Positions 58,231 to 64,000 of a stretch of 64,000 bases of DNA are shown one piece after another. Position 1 is the first letter of the stretch. Every line of letters begins with the position of its first letter. The notes under the pieces are model-generated. The model was given only the letters and a program-made list of their open reading frames with translations, did not search any database and was not told the origin of the DNA. The position numbers and the translations under genes were made by a program. The stretch is from Ailanthus altissimus (lineage: Eukaryota > Streptophyta > Magnoliopsida > Sapindales > Simaroubaceae): contig OX327712.1 of NCBI GenBank assembly GCA_946807835.1, positions 12,728,001 to 12,792,000 of the forward strand, read 5' to 3'.

Positions 58231-59340
58231 ATAGGATAAAGGGACTCGATTTTGACAGCCACGCTTTGAAGAGTTGCCACTAGAGAGGGAGAAACCAAAA
58301 CCATCAAACCTCGAGACACCACAAGTTAAGCTTTCTCCACTACCCAAAGGTTTGAAATACGCATTCTTAGGACCAGGTGATATCTTTCCTATTATCATTT
58401 CTTTTGAGCTTAGTGCTGAACAAGAGGAAAAATTGATGAAAAAAAACATAAGTCTGCACTAGGTTAGACCATAGCTAATATTAAAGGTATTTCTCCATTG
58501 ATATGCTCCCATAGAATTCATTTAGAGAAAGGCGCCCAACCTCGTAGGGACCCACAAAGAAGACTTAACCCAATAATAAAAGAAGTAGCAAAGAAAGAGG
58601 TCTTGAAACTATTAGATGTGGGTATAATCTATCCAATTTCTGATAGTCAATGGGTAAGTCCAACTCAAGTAGTTCCTAAGAAATCTGGGGTTACTGTTGT
58701 TGAAAATGAGAATGGGATACATGTTCCAACTAGGGTAGTAAGTGGTTGGAGAATGTGCATTGATTATAGAAAGTTAAACATAGCCACTAGGAAAGACTAT
58801 TTTCCATTGCCTTTTATCGACCAAATTTTAGAACGTGTAGCTGGACATCCTTTTTATTACTTTCTTGATGGATATTCAGGATATTACCAGATTGAGATAG
58901 CTATAGAAGATAAAAAAAAAGCAACTTTTATATACCCTTTTGGTACTTATGCTTTTCGTAGAATGCCATTTGGATTATGTAATGCACAAGCTACTTTTTA
59001 GCGTTGTATGTTAAGTATTTTCTCTGATATGGTTGAAAAATGCATGGAAGTCTTTATGGATGATTTGACTGTTTTTGGTAATTCTTTTGATTTATGCCTA
59101 CTTAACTTGAAATCTGTTTTGAGTAGGTGTGAAGAAAAAAGACTTATTCTAAATTGAGAGAAATATCATTTCATGGTATCTTCAGGAATCGTTTTGGGGC
59201 ACATTGTATCTGAAAAAGGGATAGAGGTTGACAAGGCAAAAATTAAATTAATCTCTAAATTATCTAGACCCAAAACGGTAAAAGATGTCCGATCCTTTCT
59301 TGGACACGCTGGCTTTTACAGAAGGTTTATACAATAATTT
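58231..59340 (+). pseudogene. Copy C reverse transcriptase
   Basis: Includes WVSPTQVVPKKSGVTVVENE, CIDYRKLN, FYYFLDGYSGYYQIEI, FRRMPFGLCNAQATF and the catalytic FMDD at 59053-59064, then LGHIVSEKGIEVDKAKI and FLGHAGFYRRFIQ. Stops near 58999, 59155 and 59335. The order and sequence are those of the Athila/Tat clade. Confidence 0.88.
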
Positions 59341-59369
59341 TCTGCCATATCTAGACCATTGTGTAACCT

Positions 59370-59919
59370 TTTGTTAAAAAATGCAGAATTTACATGGACA
59401 AAAGAGTGTAAGGAGGCATTCCGAACACTCATTGCCAAACTCACCGCCGCTTCTATCATGCAATCACCGGATTGAAAGCTCCCATTTGAAATTATGTGTG
59501 ATGCAAGTAATTATGCTGTAAGAGCAGTTCTTGGGTAACGTAGGGAAGGAAAACCTTTTATTATTTATTATGCTAGTAGGACTTTGAATGATGCTCAAAT
59601 GAATTACACTACTACTAAAAAAGAACTACTAGCTGTTGTTTTTGCCTTAGATAAATTTCGTTCTTATTTGATTGGTTCACTTATTGTTATTTTTACTGAC
59701 CACGCAGCCCTTAAGTACCTTCTTTCTAAGAAAGATGCTAAAGCCCGTTTAATTAGGTGGATTCTTCTTTTGCAGGAATTTGATATAACCATTAAAGACA
59801 AGAAAGGCATTGAAAATGTTGTTGCTAATCATCTATCCTGCCTTGAGTTCACTGACTCCACTGATTTGTCACCTATTCAGGATGATTTTCCTGGTGAACA
59901 TCTTTTTGCTATAAACTAA
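59370..59919 (+). pseudogene. Copy C RNase H
   Basis: IMCDASNYAV with the first Asp, [19 protein letters not shown] with Glu, and [20 protein letters not shown] with the third acidic residue; end [11 protein letters not shown]. Stops near 59475 and 59536. Confidence 0.85.
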
Positions 59920-61224
59920 ATACCTTAGTATGCACATATCGTACATTATTTGGTTTGTGGTGAACTTCCATCTGACTGGAGTGCACAAGATAAGCGTAAA
60001 TTCTTGGTTGAGGTACGTAATTTTTATTGGGATGATCCATATCTTTTCAAATACTGTCCTGACCAAATCATGAGACGTTGCATTCATAAAAGTGAAATTT
60101 CTAGTGTCTTAAATTTTTGTCATAGTATTGCTTGTGGTGGCCATTTTTCTATGAAGAAGACAGCTGTAAAAATTTTACAGTGTGGTCTTTACTAACCCAC
60201 TTTGTTCAAAGACACTAATAATTTTTGTCGTTCCTGTGAAAGATGTCAAAAGTTAGGTGCTTTATCTCGAAGAAATATGATGCCTCTTAACCTTATTCTT
60301 GTTATCGAGATATTTGACTGTTGGGGTATCGATTTTATGGGTTCTTTTCCCTCATCTTTTGGCTACCTTTATATTCTTTTAGCTGTTGACTATGTATCAA
60401 AAGGGGTAGAGGCTGTAGCTTGTCGTACTAATGATAATACAATTGTGGTAAAGTTCTTAAAAGAAAATGTGTTATCTATGTACGGTACGCCACGTGTCAT
60501 CATTAGTGACCAAGGAACACATTTTTGTAATTATTTTTTTGAAGCTTTGATGCGTAGGTATGGTGCTCTTTAAAAAGTTTTTACTGCATATCATCCACAG
60601 AAAAATGGACAAGCTGAGCTAGCAAATAGAGAGGTTAAACAAATTTTGAAAAAGACGGTTAACCCGAATTACAAAGATTGGTCTCTACGCCTTGCTGATG
60701 CATTATGGGCATATCGCACTGCATATAAAACCATCTTAGGAATGTCCCCATACCGGCTTGTTTATGGGAAAGCTCGCCATTTACCTGTTGAGTTAGAGCA
60801 TAAAGCTTACTGGACTGTCAAGGCCCTTAACTTTGATTTGAATGCTGCAGGTCTTCAGAGAAAGTTACAATTGTCAGAAATAAAAAAGCTACGAAGTGAC
60901 GCATATGACAACTCTAGAATTTACAAAACTAAAATAAAAGTAGCTCATGATAAACAAATCTCAAGGAAACACTTTGAGCCAAATCAACGGGTCTATCTTT
61001 ATGATTCTTGATTGCATTTACACCTTAAAAAGTTGAGATCTCAATGGACTGGTCCATTTATGGTAAGACATATTTTTCCTAGTGGTGCTGTTGAAATAGA
61101 GGACCCCACTGATGGACAGACTTTCAAAGTGAATGAACAGCAATTAAAAGGCTACGTGGAAAAGGTAGATGACTCTATGTACCTAGGCGAGATCCCTCTT
61201 GTGGATCCTGTCTATCATGCTTAA
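59920..61224 (+). pseudogene. Copy C integrase
   Basis: Zinc domain CHSIACGGHFSMKKTA...CERCQKLG; catalytic core WGIDFMG, ISDQGTHF and [17 protein letters not shown] give the D, D, E triad. The C-terminal part is [20 protein letters not shown], then WTGPFMVRHIFPSGAVEIED, stop at 61222-61224. Stops near 60193, 60571 and 61009. No chromodomain is present, in line with Athila. Confidence 0.87.
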
Positions 61225-61462
61225 TCAAGTTCAATCTATCTGTACCATATTTATATTTTATCTTTTGATTTTTTATTTTTGCTTTTATTTTCTTTCACAT
61301 TTTATTTTACTTTATTTTCTTCTTTTTATTTTTTTTCTTCAATGTGATTTTATTTCCCGGTCAAGTGGTGGATACAGTACTCCGTGACTATTAAAGTCAG
61401 TTTCTCAGTTCCCTAAAAACTGTCCCTCAAACTGTACATTCATCTCTTTTCTTTCATTCAAA

Positions 61463-62011
61463 ATGGATCGCATTCTTGCCAACCTTAAAAAATATTTTCC
61501 TTTATTGCCTCAAAATGCTCTACTTAAGATTTACAAAGCACGGTGTGAAAGACTAAAGCTATTGATGTTGGGTAATATCCCTGTGGACCTTCATTGGTTA
61601 ATTAAAGCCAAGGTTTGGTTGTCTGGTGAGTTTGAAAATGATTTTATTTCTCATATTCTTGGTCTTGGAAGAAGTTCTTATGCCAAAAGGCGACGGGCAA
61701 AGAGGTTACAAGTCTGTTATAAATGTGCTTAATGGAATTGTAACCGGAGTTCTCATTCTTTAGAATTTGTATCTAGAAATCGAGAAGACAAAATTCAGTT
61801 CATTAAGGATGGACTGAGTAAGGAGTCTTTGGATGATATCCTATTGACTCTTGAGACGCATCCCTGTGGGCTCATGCAACGTGAACTTCTCGACTAATGG
61901 AACAAATTCAAAAATGAACATCAATGGTATAGTCTTGGAAATTTGACTCTAAAAGACTATGTTTGCCAATTTATAAGAAAATTAGATAAGAAGCCTATCC
62001 CTGACCCATAG
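61463..62011 (+). pseudogene. Virus-like cysteine-rich protein, copy C
   Basis: Colinear with 41709-42257 from MDRILANLKKYF to the stop. The central block GRSSYAKRRRAKRLQVC and the next Cys (YKCA) are kept, then CGA (Arg) has become TGA... reading CA-stop at 61731, and TAA appears near 61894. The remaining frame still aligns. It follows integrase by 238 nt. Confidence 0.85.
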
Positions 62012-62347
62012 AGGGCGTTTAAGCCGTTACTAGACATAAAACCAGAGGAAGATGTGAGCCACAATCACAACTACTTGTAAATACATGTGTTTTAATTTCA
62101 AACTTTATTTTATGAATAGTAGGGCTACTTATGTAGATGTCTTAAATTCAAATCTTTTTGTTCAATAATGCATGTCGGTCATTACGTTTAAATTTTTGTG
62201 TTTTAGTTTTAACTCTCTTTTGATAAACTGTTGAGTTACCATAATCATTGTTATCATTTGAAACTCTATAAATACAGCACGGTACTCTATAAATACAGCA
62301 CCTTATTTTCTTCATTTTCATATATTGAGATAAAGGTGTGTGTAAAT
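62012..62347 (+). promoter_or_regulatory. Spacer with duplicated TATA element upstream of LOG, copy C
   Basis: ACTCTATAAATACAGCAC occurs twice in direct repeat, 62263-62280 and 62284-62301, with a 21-bp period. The second copy corresponds to the TATA box in B and A. The rest is AT-rich and non-coding but conserved with the other copies. Confidence 0.6.
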
Positions 62348-62996
62348 ATAGAGGAAACCCCAGTTCAATAATTTCAAAATATATGTGTATTTTGTGGATC
62401 TAGTCATGGGGAGAGTAAAGAAGCAGCAAACAATCTAGGAAAAGCATTAGCTGCAAGAAAAATTCATTTGATTTATAGAGGGGGTAGCCTTGGGCTAATG
62501 GGGTGTATGTCAACAGCTGCAAATTTAGGAGGAAGTCAAGTTTTAGGTATTATTCCTACAGCTTTGGCCGTGGAAAACCTGACCGAAAAAATAATAGGGG
62601 AAGAATTACGAGTTTCATCCATGCATGAATGTATAGCTAGAATGCTTTGCAATACAGACACTTTTATTGCTTTACCAGGTGGTTTTCGTACCTTAGAAGA
62701 AACTTTTCAAATTGTCTCTTGGGCCCAACTGAATATCCACCGAAAACCCATAGGCTTGTTGAATGTTAATAACTATTTTGATTGATTACTTTGTTTTCTT
62801 GATCAAGCTATGGAACAGAATTTTATTTCACATTCGGCGCAACAGATCCTGATTTCTACTACTGAGGCGGATGAATTGATTAACAAATTAAAGGCAGTTA
62901 CCTACGAACCTGACCCAACAATAACTTGGATCGATTGGTCAGTGGGCCTTAACAAGCGAAAATTGGATCTAACACTTCGTTTGTAAATTTTTTTTT
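62348..62996 (+). pseudogene. LOG-like enzyme, copy C (start lost)
   Basis: Aligns with the intact LOG of B. The ATG is ATA (62348-62350), an early TAA follows (about 62372), 9 bp are missing after GESK, GGG of the Rossmann loop reads RGG, the signature reads PGGFRTLEE, and TGA replaces Cys after NVNNYFD (62783). The last 50 codons to TAA at 62994 are open and close to B. Confidence 0.88.
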
Positions 62997-64000
62997 GTTT
63001 TATTTATTTATTAGCGTCATCATTTTAGTTTATATTTGTTTAAGAGTCTCTCAGGTTTGTTTCTTTCAGATAACTGGCGTTTCAGGTAATATCTTCTATA
63101 CTTCATCTCTTTCTATTTAAACATTGAGGACAATGTTTCATCTGGTTTGGGGGGAAGATAGTAGACACAAGTCGTATTTTTTAAAAAAAAATAAAAAAAA
63201 TTTTGTGGTCCGATATTTGATTAAAATGGCAGAGTAAAGAGTTCAGTCTAGAACTCTTGAGACACATTCTAAGTTAAGTTAGAATGGCAGAGTAAACACT
63301 TTTAGTTATAACTTTTGAAACGTATTTTAACTAACTTTTTGTTGTTTCATTTTATGTTTCATGTGTTGTTGTTTATTGCTTATAGTCTTGATAATTCTTG
63401 TATAAAAGAATTTGCTTTTCTGCCTAGGTATGATTTCAAAATTGTTTAGGTTGAGTCACTATTTCTATTTAGGTTACTAAAGAATGATTTCCAAAATATT
63501 TTTGAGCACAATGCTAAACCTTGTGGTAAGATGGATGATTCAATTTATATAGCCAGGAGAATTTCCATGTTTAAGTATATATTTTTCTAATCTCACATAT
63601 ATTTTGTGAGTAAGTGGAAAGGTTGAGAAAACAGCTTATGAACCTTCATTGATCATTTGAATTGGTTAATTTTTGTTTATAATGATATTATTTGAATTAA
63701 GGGATAAGTTGATTGCATTTGTGTATAATATAAATTGGCGAGAAACCTTTGTAATGCTTCCTTGTATACTTAAAAAAAAAAGTAAAATACTAAAAAAAAA
63801 AAGAAGAAGCAATTCAGTTTATAAAGTCTTCATTCAATTTTAGAAGACAAATATTTTGTAAAATAGTTTTCTCACCAAGTTATAATTGTATTATTCTCAA
63901 AAGCCAATTAAAGTTCTAAAGCTGGCGTATGATAGTAATAATTGATTTTTAAACAAATAATTTTTCTATCTTTGGATTAATGTTAGTTTATATGTCTATC
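62997..64000 (+). other. Copy C 3' untranslated region
   Basis: Non-coding, colinear with 39370-40744 in B. Contains the AAACATTGAGGACAATGTTT hairpin (63119-63138) followed by CTGGTTTGGGGGGAAG. Confidence 0.75.

Larger units (their letters stand above)
53513..64000 (+). mobile_element. Copy C: cassette-bearing Athila-like element with full gag-pol, decayed; 3' end outside window
   Basis: Order: 5' LTR, tRNA-Asp primer site, leader with hairpin array, gag, protease, reverse transcriptase, RNase H, integrase, cysteine-rich gene, LOG, 3' region. It is the only copy with the complete pol and so serves as the reference for the family. Stops are scattered through every gene. The 3' LTR should start shortly after 64000, judging by copies A and B. 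Confidence 0.9.

Overview
The window looks like AT-rich, repeat-dense nuclear DNA of a eudicot plant. The evidence is nested LTR retrotransposons, a tRNA-Asp primer site, a hAT-type MITE, a TRIM-like LTR and one intron-containing plant gene. I cannot name the species. Apart from that gene, nearly everything from 1 to 19,006 and from about 27,000 to 64,000 is transposon.

Layout. 1-902: end of a Copia-like LTR with its primer site. 903-19,006 (minus): a non-autonomous Athila-like element (G). It is split by copy A of a second Athila-like family (2,415-10,784), by a 2.56 kb solo-LTR-like insertion (14,478-17,036), and by a hAT MITE inside the latter. Copy A itself carries a solo LTR (6,669-9,279). 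19,007-21,178: host flank with a decayed plant-mobile-domain relic. 21,179-25,989 (minus): a plant gene of an uncharacterised family, possibly damaged near its 3' end, with a tandem-repeat promoter (26,526-26,724). 26,725-27,902: repeats plus a TRIM LTR and primer site. 28,000-37,828 and 47,743-47,794 (plus): a chimeric, decayed chromovirus (F/D), interrupted by copy B (37,829-47,742, minus). 47,795-53,512: an older chromovirus (E, minus) with a solo LTR in its reverse transcriptase. 53,513-64,000 (plus): copy C, inserted in the LTR of E and running off the window.

The main discovery is the A/B/C family. These are Ty3 elements of Athila/Tat type, judged by an 18-nt match to the tRNA-Asp 3' end and a DLGASVNLMPYS protease. 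In the usual place of an env-like gene they carry a two-gene cassette: (i) a small basic cysteine-rich protein with the signature of the nucleic-acid-binding/silencing-suppressor proteins of carla- and allexiviruses, and (ii) an intronless LOG, the enzyme that releases active cytokinin from its ribotide. In A and C both genes are broken. In B both are open and keep their key motifs, although B has lost reverse transcriptase, RNase H and most of integrase and its gag-pro frame has stops. A TATA box lies 53 nt upstream of the LOG start in A and B and is duplicated in C, suggesting separate transcription. A fourth, older LOG relic lies at 30,959-31,235. My hypothesis is a retrotransposon that manipulates host silencing and cell proliferation; expression and activity cannot be judged from sequence alone.
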